A stretch of DNA of 64,000 nt from Siphonodentalium dalli (lineage: Eukaryota; Mollusca; Scaphopoda; Gadilida; Siphonodentaliidae). The number at the start of each line of letters is the position of its first letter. The stretch's first letter is position 1. The translations under genes and the position numbers were made by a program. Shown one piece after another: positions 31,000-43,907 of this stretch. The stretch covers positions 121,277,989-121,341,988 of the forward strand of contig CP136068.1 in NCBI GenBank assembly GCA_032622095.1, in the 5' to 3' direction. The notes under the pieces were generated by a model, which did no database searches, was not told the DNA's origin, and saw only the letters and a program-made list of their open reading frames with translations.

Positions 31000-33300
31000 G
31001 ATAAATGTTTGTTCTGGGGACCTGTGGATTCATCTTGAATCTGAGATATGTTTGATTACTCATGATGAGATAAATGTTTGTTCTGGAGACCTGTGGATTG
31101 ATCTTGAATTTGAGATATGTTTGATTACTCATGATGGGATAAATGTTTGTTCTGGTGACCTGTGGATTGATCTTGAATTTGAGATATGTTTGATTACTCA
31201 TGATGGGATAAATGTTTGTTCTGGGGACCTGTGGATTGATCTTGAATCTGAGATATGTTTGATTACTCATGATGGGATAAATGTTTGTTCTGGGGACCTG
31301 TGGATTGATCTTGAATTTGAGATATGTTTGATTACTCATGATGGGATAGATGTTTGTTCTGGGGACCTGTCGATTGATCTTGAATTTGAGATATGTTTGA
31401 TTACTCATGATGGGATAAATGTTTGTTCTGGGGACCTGTGGATTGATCTTGAATTTGAGATATGTTTGATTACTCATGATGGGATAGATGTTTGTTCTGG
31501 GGACCTGTGGATTGATCTTGAATTTGAGATATGTTTGATTACTCATGATGTGATAAATGTTTGTTCTGGGGACCTGTCGATTGAACTTGAATCTGAGATA
31601 TGTTTGATTACTCATGATGGGATAAATGTTTGTTCTGGGGACCTGTGGATTGATCTTGAATTTGAGATATGTTTGATTACTCATGATGGGATAAATGATT
31701 GTTCTGGGGACCTGTCGATTAATCTTGAATCTGAGATATGTTTGATTACTCATGATGAGATAAATGTTTGTTCTGGGGACCTGTCGATTAATCTTGAATC
31801 TGAGATATGTTTGATTACTCATGATGGGATAAATGTTTGTTCTGGGGACCTGTGGATTGATCTTGAATCTGAGATATGTTTGATTACTCATGATGAGATA
31901 AATGTTTGTTCTGGGGACCTGTGGATTGATCTTGAATCTGAGATATGTTTGATTACTCATGATGGGATAAATGTTTGTTCTGGGGACCTGTGGATTGATC
32001 TTTAATTTGAGATATGTTTGATTACTCATGATGGGATAAATGTTTGTTCTGGTGACCTGTGGATTGATCTTGAATCTGAGATATGTATGATTACTCATGA
32101 TGTGATAAATGTTTGTTCTGTGGACCTGTGGATTGATCTTGAATTTGAGATATGTTTGATTACTCATGATGGGATAAATTTTTGTTCTGGGGACCTGTGG
32201 ATTGATCTTGAATCTGAGATATGTTTGATTACTCATGTTGGGATAAATGTTTGTTCTGGGGACCTGTAGATTGAATCTGAGATATGTTTGATTACTCATG
32301 ATGGGATAAATGTTTGTTCTGGGGACCTGTGGATTGATCTTGAATTTGAGATATGTTTGATTACTCATGATGGGATAAATGTTTGTTCTGGGGACCTGTA
32401 GATTGAATCTGAGATATGTTTGATTACTCATGATGGGATAAATGTTTGTTCTGGGGACCTGTGGATTGATCTTGAATTTGAGATATGTTTGATTACTCAT
32501 GATGGGATAAATGTTTGTTCTGGGGACCTGTGGATTGATCTTGAATTTGAGATATGTTTGATTACTCATGATGGGATAAATGTTTGTTCTGGGGACCTGT
32601 CGATTGATCTTGAATTTGAGATATGTTTGATTACTCATGATGGGATAAATGTTTGTTCTGGTGACCTGTGGATTGATCTTGAATTTGAGATATGTTTGAT
32701 TACTCATGATGGGATAAATGTTTGTTCTGGGGACCTGTAGATTGAATCTGAGATATGTTTGATTACTCATGATGGGATAAATGTTTGTTCTGGGGACCTG
32801 TGGATTGATCTTGAATTTGAGATATGTTTGATTACTCATGATGGGATAAATGTTTGTTCTGGGGACCTGTGGATTGATCTTGAATTTGAGATATGTTTGA
32901 TTACTCATGATGGGATAAATGTTTGTTCTGGTGACCTGTCGATTGATCTTGAATCTGAGATATGTTTGATTTACTCATGATGGGATAAATGTTTGTTCTG
33001 GGGACCTGTCGATTGATCTTGAATTTGAGATATGTTTGATTACTCATGATGGGATAAATGTTTGTTCTGGGGACCTGTGGATTGATCTTGAATTTGAGAT
33101 ATGTTTGATTACTCATGATGGGATAAATGTTTGTTCTGGTGACCTGTGGATTGATCTTGAATTTGAGATATGTTTGATTACTCATGATGGGATAAATGTT
33201 TGTTCTGGTGACCTGTGGATTGATCTTGAATCTGAGATATGTATGATTACTCATGATGTGATAAATGTTTGTTCTGTGGACCTGTGGATTGATCTTGAAT
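31000..33300. repeat. Higher-order block, first copy
   Basis: This ~2.3-kb run of variant monomers recurs in the same order 5146 bp further on (about 36150-38450). The shared markers include the extra-T frameshift (32967/38113), the GATGTTTGTTC variants and the 60-bp monomers. It points to segmental duplication within the array. Confidence 0.8.
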
Positions 33301-36149
33301 CTGAGATATGTTTGATTACTCATGATGGGATAAATGTTTGTTCTGGGGACCTATCGATTGATCTTGAATTTGAGATATGTTTGATTACTCATGATGGGAT
33401 AAATGTTTGTTCTGGGGACCTGTGGATTGATCTTGAATCTGAGATATGTTTGATTACTCATGATGGGATAAATGTTTGTTCTGGGGACCTGTGGATTGAT
33501 CTTGAATTTGAGATATGTTTGATTACTCATGATGGGATAAATGTTTGTTCTGGGGACCTGTGGATTGATCTTGAATTTGAGATATGTTTGATTACTCATG
33601 ATGGGATAAATGTTTGTTCTGGGGACCTGTAGATTGATCTTGAATTTCAGATATGTTTGATTACTCATGATGGGATAAATGTTTGTTCTGGGGACCTATC
33701 GATTGATCTTGAATTTGAGATATGTTTGATTACTCATGATGGGATAAATGTTTGTTCTGGGGACCTGTGGATTGATCTTGAATTTGAGATATGTTTGATT
33801 ACTCATGATGGGATAAATGTTTGTTCTGGGGACCTGTAGATTGATCTTGAATTTGAGATATGTTTGATTACTCATGATGGGATAAATGTTTGTTCTGGGG
33901 ACCTGTGGATTGATCTTGAATTTGAGATATGTTTGATTACTCATGATGGGATAAATGTTTGTTCTGGGGACCTGTGGATTGATCTTGAATTTGAGATATG
34001 TTTGATTACTCATGATGGGATAAATGTTTGTTCTGGGGACCTGTGGATTGATCTTGAATTTGAGATATGTTTGATTACTCATGATGTGATAAATGTTTGT
34101 TCTGTGGACCTGTGGATTGATCTTGAATTTGAGATATGTTTGATTACTCATGATGGGATAAATGTTTGTTCTGTGGACCTGTGGATTGATCTTGAATTTG
34201 AGATATGTTTGATTACTCATGATGGGATAAATGTTTGTTCTGTGGACCTGTGGATTGATCTTGAATTTGAGATATGTTTGATTACTCATGATGTGATAAA
34301 TGTTTGTTCTGTGGACCTGTGGATTGATCTTGAATTTGAGATATGTTTGATTACTCATGATGTGATAAATGTTTGTTCTGTGGACCTGTGGATTGATCTT
34401 GAATTTGAGATATGTTTGATTACTCATGATGGGATAAATGTTTGTTCTGTGGACCTGTGGATTGATCTTGAATTTGAGATATGTTTGATTACTCATGATG
34501 TGATAAATGTTTGTTCTGTGGACTTGTGGATTGATCTTGAATTTGAGATATGTTTGATTACTCATGATGGGATAAATGTTTGTTCTGTGGACCTGTGGAT
34601 TGATCTTGAATTTGAGATATGTTTGATTACTCATGATGGGATAAATGTTTGTTCTGGGGACCTGTAGATTGATCTTGAATTTGAGATATGTTTGATTACT
34701 CATGATGGGATAAATGTTTGTTCTGGGGACCTATGGATTGATCTTGAATTTGAGATATGTTTGATTACTCATGATGGGATAAATGTTTGTTCTGGGGACC
34801 TGTGGATTGATCTTGAATTTGAGATATGTTTGATTACTCATGATGGGATAAATGTTTGTTCTGGGGACCTGTGGATTGAACTTGAATCTGAGATATGTTT
34901 GATTACTCATGATGGGATAAATGTTTGTTCTGGGGACCTGTGGATTGATCTTGAATCTGAGATATGTTTGATTACTCATGATGGGATAAATGTTTGTTCT
35001 GGGGACCTGTGGATTGCTCTTGAATCTGAGATATGTTTGATTACTCATGATGGGATAAATGTTTGTTCTGGGGACCTGTGGATTGAACTTGAATCTGAGA
35101 TATGTTTGATTACTCATGATGGGATAAATGTTTGTTCTGGGGACCTGTGGATTGATCTTGAATTTGAGATATGTTTGATTACTCATGATGGGATAAATGT
35201 TTGTTCTGGGGACCTGTGGATTGATCTTGAATTTGAGATATGTTTGATTACTCATGATGGGATAAATGTTTGTTCTGGGGACCTGTAGATTGATCTTGAA
35301 TTTGAGATATGTTTGATTACTCATGATGGGATAAATGTTTGTTCTGGGGACCTGTCGATTGAACTTGAATTTGAGATATGTTTGATTAATCATGATGGGA
35401 TAAATGTTTGTTCTGGGGACCTGTGGATTGATCTTGAATTTGAGATATGTTTGATTAATCATGATGGGATAAATGTTTGTTCTGGGGACCTGTGGATTGA
35501 TCTTGAATTTGAGATATGTTTGATTACTCATGATGGGATAAATGTTTGTTCTGGGGACCTGTAGATTGATCTTGAATTTGAGATATGTTTGATTACTCAT
35601 GATGGGATAAATGTTTGTTCTGGGGACCTGTAGATTGATCTTGAATTTGATATATGTTTGATTACTCATGATGGGATAAATGTTTGTTCTGGGGACCTGT
35701 AGATTGATCTTGAATTTGAGATATGTTTGATTACTCATGATGGGATAAATGTTTGTTCTGGGGACCTGTAGATTGAATCTGAGATATGTTTGATTACTCA
35801 TGATGGGATAAATGTTTGTTCTGGGGACCTGTGGATTGAACTTGAATCTGAGATATGTTTGATTACTCATGATGGGATAAATGTTTGTTCTGGGGACCTG
35901 TGGATTGAACTTGAATCTGAGATATGTTTGATTACTCATGATGGGATAAATGTTTGTTCTGGGGACCTGTGGATTGAACTTGAATCTGAGATATGTTTGA
36001 TTACTCATGATGGGATAAATGTTTGTTCTGGGGACCTGTGGATTGAACTTGAATTTGAGATATGTTTGATTACTCATGATGGGATAAATGTTTGTTCTGG
36101 GGACCTGTCGATTGAATTTGAGATATGTTTGATTACTCATGATGGGATA

Positions 36150-38450
36150 AATGTTTGTTCTGGGGACCTGTGGATTCCTCTTGAATTTGAGATATGTTTG
36201 ATTACTCATGATGGGATAAATGTTTGTTCTGGAGACCTGTGGATTGATCTTGAATTTGAGATATGTTTGATTACTCATGATGGGATAAATGTTTGTTCTG
36301 GTGACCTGTGGATTGATCTTGAATTTGAGATATGTTTGATTACTCATGATGGGATAAATGTTTGTTCTGGGGACCTGTGGATTGATCTTGAATCTGAGAT
36401 ATGTTTGATTACTCATGATGGGATAAATGTTTGTTCTGGGGACCTGTGGATTGATCTTGAATTTGAGATATGTTTGATTACTCATGATGGGATAGATGTT
36501 TGTTCTGGGGACCTGTGGATTGATCTTGAATTTGAGATATGTTTGATTACTCATGATGGGATAAATGTTTGTTCTGGGGACCTGTGGATTGATCTTGAAT
36601 TTGAGATATGTTTGATTACTCATGATGGGATAGATGTTTGTTCTGGGGACCTGTGGATTGATCTTGAATTTGAGATATGTTTGATTACTCATGATGTGAT
36701 AAATGTTTGTTCTGGGGACCTGTCGATTGAACTTGAATCTGAGATATGTTTGATTACTCATGATGGGATAAATGTTTGTTCTGGGGACCTGTGGATTGAT
36801 CTTGAATTTGAGATATGTTTGATTACTCATGATGGGATAAATGTTTGTTCTGGGGACCTGTCGATTAATCTTGAATCTGAGATATGTTTGATTACTCATG
36901 ATGAGATAAATGTTTGTTCTGGGGACCTGTCGATTAATCTTGAATCTGAGATATGTTTGATTACTCATGATGGGATAAATGTTTGTTCTGGGGACCTGTG
37001 GATTGATCTTGAATCTGAGATATGTTTGATTACTCATGATGAGATAAATGTTTGTTCTGGGGACCTGTGGATTGATCTTGAATCTGAGATATGTTTGATT
37101 ACTCATGATGGGATAAATGTTTGTTCTGGGGACCTGTGGATTGATCTTGAATTTGAGATATGTTTGATTACTCATGATGGGATAAATGTTTGTTCTGGTG
37201 ACCTGTGGATTGATCTTGAATCTGAGATATGTATGATTACTCATGATGTGATAAATGTTTGTTCTGTGGACCTGTGGATTGATCTTGAATTTGAGATATG
37301 TTTGATTACTCATGATGGGATAAATTTTTGTTCTGGGGACCTGTGGATTGATCTTGAATCTGAGATATGTTTGATTACTCATGTTGGGATAAATGTTTGT
37401 TCTGGGGACCTGTAGATTGAATCTGAGATATGTTTGATTACTCATGATGGGATAAATGTTTGTTCTGGGGACCTGTGGATTGATCTTGAATTTGAGATAT
37501 GTTTGATTACTCATGATGGGATAAATGTTTGTTCTGGGGACCTGTAGATTGAATCTGAGATATGTTTGATTACTCATGATGGGATAAATGTTTGTTCTGG
37601 GGACCTGTGGATTGATCTTGAATTTGATATATGTTTGATTACTCATGATGGGATAAATGTTTGTTCTGGGGACCTGTGGATTGATCTTGAATTTGAGATA
37701 TGTTTGATTACTCATGATGGGATAAATGTTTGTTCTGGGGACCTGTCGATTGATCTTGAATTTGAGATATGTTTGATTACTCATGATGGGATAAATGTTT
37801 GTTCTGGTGACCTGTGGATTGATCTTGAATTTGAGATATGTTTGATTACTCATGATGGGATAAATGTTTGTTCTGGGGACCTGTAGATTGAATCTGAGAT
37901 ATGTTTGATTACTCATGATGGGATAAATGTTTGTTCTGGGGACCTGTGGATTGATCTTGAATTTGAGATATGTTTGATTACTCATGATGGGATAAATGTT
38001 TGTTCTGGGGACCTGTGGATTGATCTTGAATTTGAGATATGTTTGATTACTCATGATGGGATAAATGTTTGTTCTGGTGACCTGTCGATTGATCTTGAAT
38101 CTGAGATATGTTTGATTTACTCATGATGGGATAAATGTTTGTTCTGGGGACCTGTCGATTGATCTTGAATTTGAGATATGTTTGATTACTCATGATGGGA
38201 TAAATGTTTGTTCTGGGGACCTGTGGATTGATCTTGAATTTGAGATATGTTTGATTACTCATGATGGGATAAATGTTTGTTCTGGTGACCTGTGGATTGA
38301 TCTTGAATTTGAGATATGTTTGATTACTCATGATGGGATAAATGTTTGTTCTGGTGACCTGTGGATTGATCTTGAATCTGAGATATGTATGATTACTCAT
38401 GATGTGATAAATGTTTGTTCTGTGGACCTGTGGATTGATCTTGAATTTGA
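36150..38450. repeat. Higher-order block, second copy
   Basis: Offset 5146 bp from the block at 31000-33300, with few differences. A sub-block of four variant monomers (GTATGATTACTCATGATGTG ... AAATTTTTG ... CATGTTGGG ... TGTAGATTGAA) occurs at 32086, 37232, 38388 and 38727, showing further local duplication. Confidence 0.8.
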
Positions 38451-40504
38451 GATATGTTTGATTACTCATGATGGGATAAATTTTTGTTCTGGGGACCTGT
38501 GGATTGATCTTGAATCTGAGATATGTTTGATTACTCATGTTGGGATAAATGTTTGTTCTGGGGACCTGTAGATTGAATCTGAGATATGTTTGATTACTCA
38601 TGATGGGATAAATGTTTGTTCTGGGGACCTGTGGATTGATCTTGAATTTGAGATATGTTTGATTACTCATGATGGGATAAATGTTTGTTCTGGTGACCTG
38701 TGGATTGATCTTGAATCTGAGATATGTATGATTACTCATGATGTGATAAATGTTTGTTCTGTGGACCTGTGGATTGATCTTGAATTTGAGATATGTTTGA
38801 TTACTCATGATGGGATAAATTTTTGTTCTGGGGACCTGTGGATTGATCTTGAATCTGAGATATGTTTGATTACTCATGTTGGGATAAATGTTTGTTCTGG
38901 GGACCTGTAGATTGAATCTGAGATATGTTTGATTACTCATGATGGGATAAATGTTTGTTCTGGGGACCTGTGGATTGATCTTGAATTTGAGATATGTTTG
39001 ATTACTCATGATGGGATAAATGTTTGTTCTGGGGACCTGTAGATTGAATCTGAGATATGTTTGATTACTCATGATGGGATAAATGTTTGTTCTGGGGACC
39101 TGTAGATTGAATCTGAGATATGTTTGATTACTCATGATGGGATAAATGTTTGTTCTGGTGACCTGTGGATTGATCTTGAATTTGAGATATGTTTGATTAC
39201 TCATGATGGGATAAATGTTTGTTCTGGGGACCTGTCGATTGATCTTGAATTTGAGATATGTTTGATTACTCATGATGGGTTAAATGTTTGTTCTGGGGAC
39301 CTGTGGATTGATCTTGAATTTGAGATATGTTTGATTACTCATGATGGGATAAATGTTTGTTCTGGGGACCTGTCGATTGATCTTGAATTTGAGATATGTT
39401 TGATTACTCATGATGGGATAAATGTTTGTTCTGGTGACCTGTGGATTGATCTTGAATTTGAGATATGTTTGATTACTCATGATGGGATAAATGTTTGTTC
39501 TGGGGACCTGTGGATTGAACTTGAATTTGAGATATGTTTGATTACTCATGATGGAATAAATGTTTGTTCTGGTGACCTGTGGATTGATCTTGAATCTGAG
39601 ATATGTTTGATTACTCATGATGGGATAAATGTTTGTTCTGGGACCTGTCGATTGATCTTGAATTTGAGATATGTTTGATTACTCATGATGGGATAAATGT
39701 TTGTTCTGGGGACCTGTGGATTGATCTTGAATTTGAGATATGTTTGATTACTCATGATGGGATAAATGTTTGTTCTGGGGACCTGTCGATTGAACTTGAA
39801 TCTGAGATATGTTTGATTACTCATGATGGGATAAATGTTTGTTCTGGGGACCTGTCGATTGATCTTGAATTTGAGATATGTTTGATTACTCATGATGGGA
39901 TAAATGTTTGTTCTGGGGACCTGTCGATTGATCTTGAATTTGAGATATGTTTGATTACTCATGATGGGATAAATGTTTGTTCTGGGGACCTGTGGATTGA
40001 TCTTGAATCTGAGATATGTTTGATTACTCATGATGGGATAAATGTTTGTTCTGGGGACCTGTGGATTGATCTTTAATCTGAGATATGTTTGATTACTCAT
40101 GATGGGATAAATGTTTGTTCTGGGGACCTGTGGATTGATCTTGAATCTGAGATATGTTTGATTACTCATGATGGGATAAATGTTTGTTCTGGGGACGTGT
40201 GGATTGATCTTGAATTTGAGATATGTTTGATTACTCATGATGGGATAAATGTTTGTTCTGGAGACCTGTGGATTGATCTTGAATTTGAGATATGTTTGAT
40301 TACTCATGATGGGATAAATGTTTGTTCTGGGAAAATGTGGATTGATCTTGAATTTGATATATGTTTGATTACTCATGATGGGATAAATGTTTGTTCTGGG
40401 GACCTGTCGATTGATCTTGAATTTGAGATATGTTTGATTACTCATGATGGGATAAATGTTTTTTCTGGGGACCTGTCGATTGATCTTGAATTTGAGATAT
40501 GTTT

Positions 40505-41411
40505 AAGCTCTCATCTGGTTTTGTACTGTACGATAAATAAATCATCTGTTAATCCATCCATATACTATTATTTCTGTTAGAAAATTATGAATTTAAATGG
40601 GAATGTATTATCATGATTGTGTCATGAAAATTAACAATTTCAAAAATAGTAATTCCGCGTCCAAGATTAGATTGATCTGATATTACAATGACATCTATAT
40701 TGGTGACAAGGGTTGTCTTTTATTCATAGATGATAAATTCAGTGAAATTTCTTAATATTTATGGAAATAACATGTAATCGGATGTAACACGGTGTAATTT
40801 TCAAATTACGGTTGCAGGTGCATATCGAAATGAACATTCCGGCGTCGGGCCTGTCGGCTTGCAGGCGACCATCCTTTTGCCAGTTTCGTGCCCCCGTGTG
40901 GTCAGCCCATCCTATTCTGGGCTCTATGGGCACTACATATTAACCCTAGCGGAAACCATGCTATCTGGATTTCCAACTTCCACAAAACGTCATCAGGGTA
41001 CGTTGTCACATGCAGGCATGCGCAGTTTCAACCAATAGTGCATTCTAACACGTTTCTTTCGGGAATATGTGTTTTGAAGGTGACATGCAACCGTTAGATT
41101 GGTCTATGCCCCTCATATCAGTGTGCCATGATCATCCCTGATCCCAACACGTGGAAAAGCGAATTCTCTAGACAGCCGGGAAGCCAAGAAATCACTGTTA
41201 AGCCAACTCCCCAAAGTTTGCGCAAAGACAAAACGTCATGACTTATTTCCCATGAATTGTGACGTCACGGATTGATGTAACAGTAATGGCATCCATAGAT
41301 GAGTGCCCAGTGTTGCAGTACACCATTAGTCCAGATGTCATGGAATTATTATAGTATTCCTTATGTTGTAGACGTGCATACCTTTGTAACTTGTCAGTGA
41401 GATGAGATCAA
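40505..41411. other. Non-repetitive sequence within the duplication (copy 1)
   Basis: No gene supported. Short ORFs of 64-69 codons on both strands show no recognisable motif. The second copy is 42750-43656. Confidence 0.5.
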
Positions 41412-41632
41412 GCCTTGAAATAGGGTGTCTGTCATTTGCAGAATGAGGTCCCCAGAGGGTGAATTTAGTGATGCTACGCCGCATAGCGGGCTAGCATCAC
41501 CAAATTCACCCTCTGAGAACCTCATTATGCTGAGGTGTAAGCAGAATGAGGTCCCCAGAGGGTGAATTTGGTGATGCTAGCCCACTATGTGGGTAGCATC
41601 AATAAATTCACCCTCTGGGGAGCTCATTCTCA
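41405..41632. mobile_element. Family E MITE copy 3, truncated by the duplication breakpoint
   Basis: CAAGCCTTGAAATAGGGTG left end and both hairpins are present. The sequence stops at GGGGAGCTCATTCT and jumps into satellite. The missing right end is present in the other copy. Confidence 0.9.
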
Positions 41633-43877
41633 TTTGAGATATGTTTGATTACTCATGATGGGATAAATGTTTGTTCTGGTGACCTGTGGATTGATCTTGA
41701 ATTTGAGATATGTTTGATTACTCATGATGGGATAAATGTTTGTTCTGGGGACCTGTGGATTGAACTTGAATTTGAGATATGTTTGATTACTCATGATGGA
41801 ATAAATGTTTGTTCTGGTGACCTGTGGATTGATCTTGAATCTGAGATATGTTTGATTACTCATGATGGGATAAATGTTTGTTCTGGGACCTGTCGATTGA
41901 TCTTGAATTTGAGATATGTTTGATTACTCATGATGGGATAAATGTTTGTTCTGGGGACCTGTGGATTGATCTTGAATTTGAGATATGTTTGATTACTCAT
42001 GATGGGATAAATGTTTGTTCTGGGGACCTGTCGATTGAACTTGAATCTGAGATATGTTTGATTACTCATGATGGGATAAATGTTTGTTCTGGGGACCTGT
42101 CGATTGATCTTGAATTTGAGATATGTTTGATTACTCATGATGGGATAAATGTTTGTTCTGGGGACCTGTCGATTGATCTTGAATTTGAGATATGTTTGAT
42201 TACTCATGATGGGATAAATGTTTGTTCTGGGGACCTGTGGATTGATCTTGAATCTGAGATATGTTTGATTACTCATGATGGGATAAATGTTTGTTCTGGG
42301 GACCTGTGGATTGATCTTGAATCTGAGATATGTTTGATTACTCATGATGGGATAAATGTTTGTTCTGGGGACCTGTGGATTGATCTTGAATCTGAGATAT
42401 GTTTGATTACTCATGATGGGATAAATGTTTGTTCTGGGGACGTGTGGATTGATCTTGAATTTGAGATATGTTTGATTACTCATGATGGGATAAATGTTTG
42501 TTCTGGAGACCTGTGGATTGATCTTGAATTTGAGATATGTTTGATTACTCATGATGGGATAAATGTTTGTTCTGGGAAAATGTGGATTGATCTTGAATTT
42601 GATATATGTTTGATTACTCATGATGGGATAAATGTTTGTTCTGGGGACCTGTCGATTGATCTTGAATTTGAGATATGTTTGATTACTCATGATGGGATAA
42701 ATGTTTTTTCTGGGGACCTGTCGATTGATCTTGAATTTGAGATATGTTTAAGCTCTCATCTGGTTTTGTACTGTACGATAAATAAATCATCTGTTAATCC
42801 ATCCATATACTATTATTTCTGTTAGAAAATTATGAATTTAAATGGGAATGTATTATCATGATTGTGTCATGAAAATTAACAATTTCAAAAATAGTAATTC
42901 CGCGTCCAAGATTAGATTGATCTGATATTACAATGACATCTATATTGGTGACAAGGGTTGTCTTTTATTCATAGATGATAAATTCAGTGAAATTTCTTAA
43001 TATTTATGGAAATAACATGTAATCGGATGTAACACGGTGTAATTTTCAAATTACGGTTGCAGGTGCATATCGAAATGAACATTCCGGCGTCGGGCCTGTC
43101 GGCTTGCAGGCGACCATCCTTTTGCCAGTTTCGTGCCCCCGTGTGGTCAGCCCATCCTATTCTGGGCTCTATGGGCACTACATATTAACCCTAGCGGAAA
43201 CCATGCTATCTGGATTTCCAACTTCCACAAAACGTCATCAGGGTACGTTGTCACATGCAGGCATGCGCAGTTTCAACCAATAGTGCATTCTAACACGTTT
43301 CTTTCGGGAATATGTGTTTTGAAGGTGACATGCAACCGTTAGATTGGTCTATGCCCCTCATATCAGTGTGCCATGATCATCCCTGATCCCAACACGTGGA
43401 AAAGCGAATTCTCTAGACAGCCGGGAAGCCAAGAAATCACTGTTAAGCCAACTCCCCAAAGTTTGCGCAAAGACAAAACGTCATGACTTATTTCCCATGA
43501 ATTGTGACGTCACGGATTGATGTAACAGTAATGGCATCCATAGATGAGTGCCCAGTGTTGCAGTACACCATTAGTCCAGATGTCATGGAATTATTATAGT
43601 ATTCCTTATGTTGTAGACGTGCATACCTTTGTAACTTGTCAGTGAGATGAGATCAAGCCTTGAAATAGGGTGTCTGTCATTTGCAGAATGAGGTCCCCAG
43701 AGGGTGAATTTAGTGATGCTACGCCGCATAGCGGGCTAGCATCACCAAATTCACCCTCTGAGAACCTCATTATGCTGAGGTGTAAGCAGAATGAGGTCCC
43801 CAGAGGGTGAATTTGGTGATGCTAGCCCACTATGTGGGTAGCATCAATAAATTCACCCTCTGGGGAGCTCATTCTGC
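41633..43877. repeat. 2245-bp tandem duplication, second unit
   Basis: Starts mid-monomer (TTTGAGATATG) right after the truncated MITE end CTCATTCT and runs to the same point in the second, complete MITE. The satellite portion here is 41633-42749 (about 16 monomers). Confidence 0.92.
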
Positions 43878-43907
43878 AAATGACAGACACCCTATTTCAA
43901 GGCTTGG
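43654..43907. mobile_element. Family E MITE copy 4, complete, 8-bp TSD
   Basis: CAAGCCTTGAAATAGG ... CCTATTTCAAGGCTTG, flanked by perfect GATGAGAT on both sides. Two hairpins with arms GAGGTCCCCAGAGGGTGAA and TTCACCCTCTG. Confidence 0.93.

Larger units (their letters stand above)
30658..40504. repeat. 69-bp satellite array (main block, ~140 monomers)
   Basis: Tandem monomers of 69 bp, starting for example at GGGATAAATGTTTGTTCTGG, continuing ACCTGTGGATTGATCTTGAA and GAGATATGTTTGATTACTCA. A minority are 60 bp (9-bp deletion giving TGTAGATTGAATCTGAG). Single-base indels occur at about 32967 and 38113 (extra T) and 39640 (missing G). Sixty-nine is a multiple of three and one frame per strand lacks stops, so long ORFs appear on both strands: minus 30632-32908, 33696-34703 and 34731-38054; plus 30578-32005 and 35790-37415. 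Variation at monomer positions is mostly amino-acid-changing in both frames, which argues against coding. Confidence 0.95.
39388..41632. repeat. 2245-bp tandem duplication, first unit
   Basis: Contains the last ~1.1 kb of the satellite, ~900 bp of unique sequence (40505-41411) and a family E MITE lacking its last ~30 bp. It is followed directly by the second unit at 41633. The two copies are nearly identical; one visible difference is CTTTAATCT (40073) versus CTTGAATCT (42318). Confidence 0.92.

Noticed and set aside
34731-38054. 1107-codon minus-strand ORF (and similar long ORFs across 30.6-42.7 kb) as a giant repeat protein
   Set aside because: It is the 69-bp satellite read in one stop-free frame. 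The plus strand is nearly as open, most monomer variants change the residue in both frames, single-base indels break the frame elsewhere, and no promoter or splice context is seen.
30658-40504. CRISPR-like regular array
   Set aside because: Monomers are head to tail without unique spacers and the DNA is eukaryotic; this is a satellite.
40739-40933. ORFs of 64-69 codons in the unique part of the duplication (also 42984-43342)
   Set aside because: They appear twice only because the DNA is duplicated. They overlap on opposite strands and show no motif or splice support.
30658-43907. Shared TCTGGGGACCT between satellite and family E hairpin as evidence of common origin
   Set aside because: An 11-base match without further similarity; chance or weak microhomology cannot be told apart.
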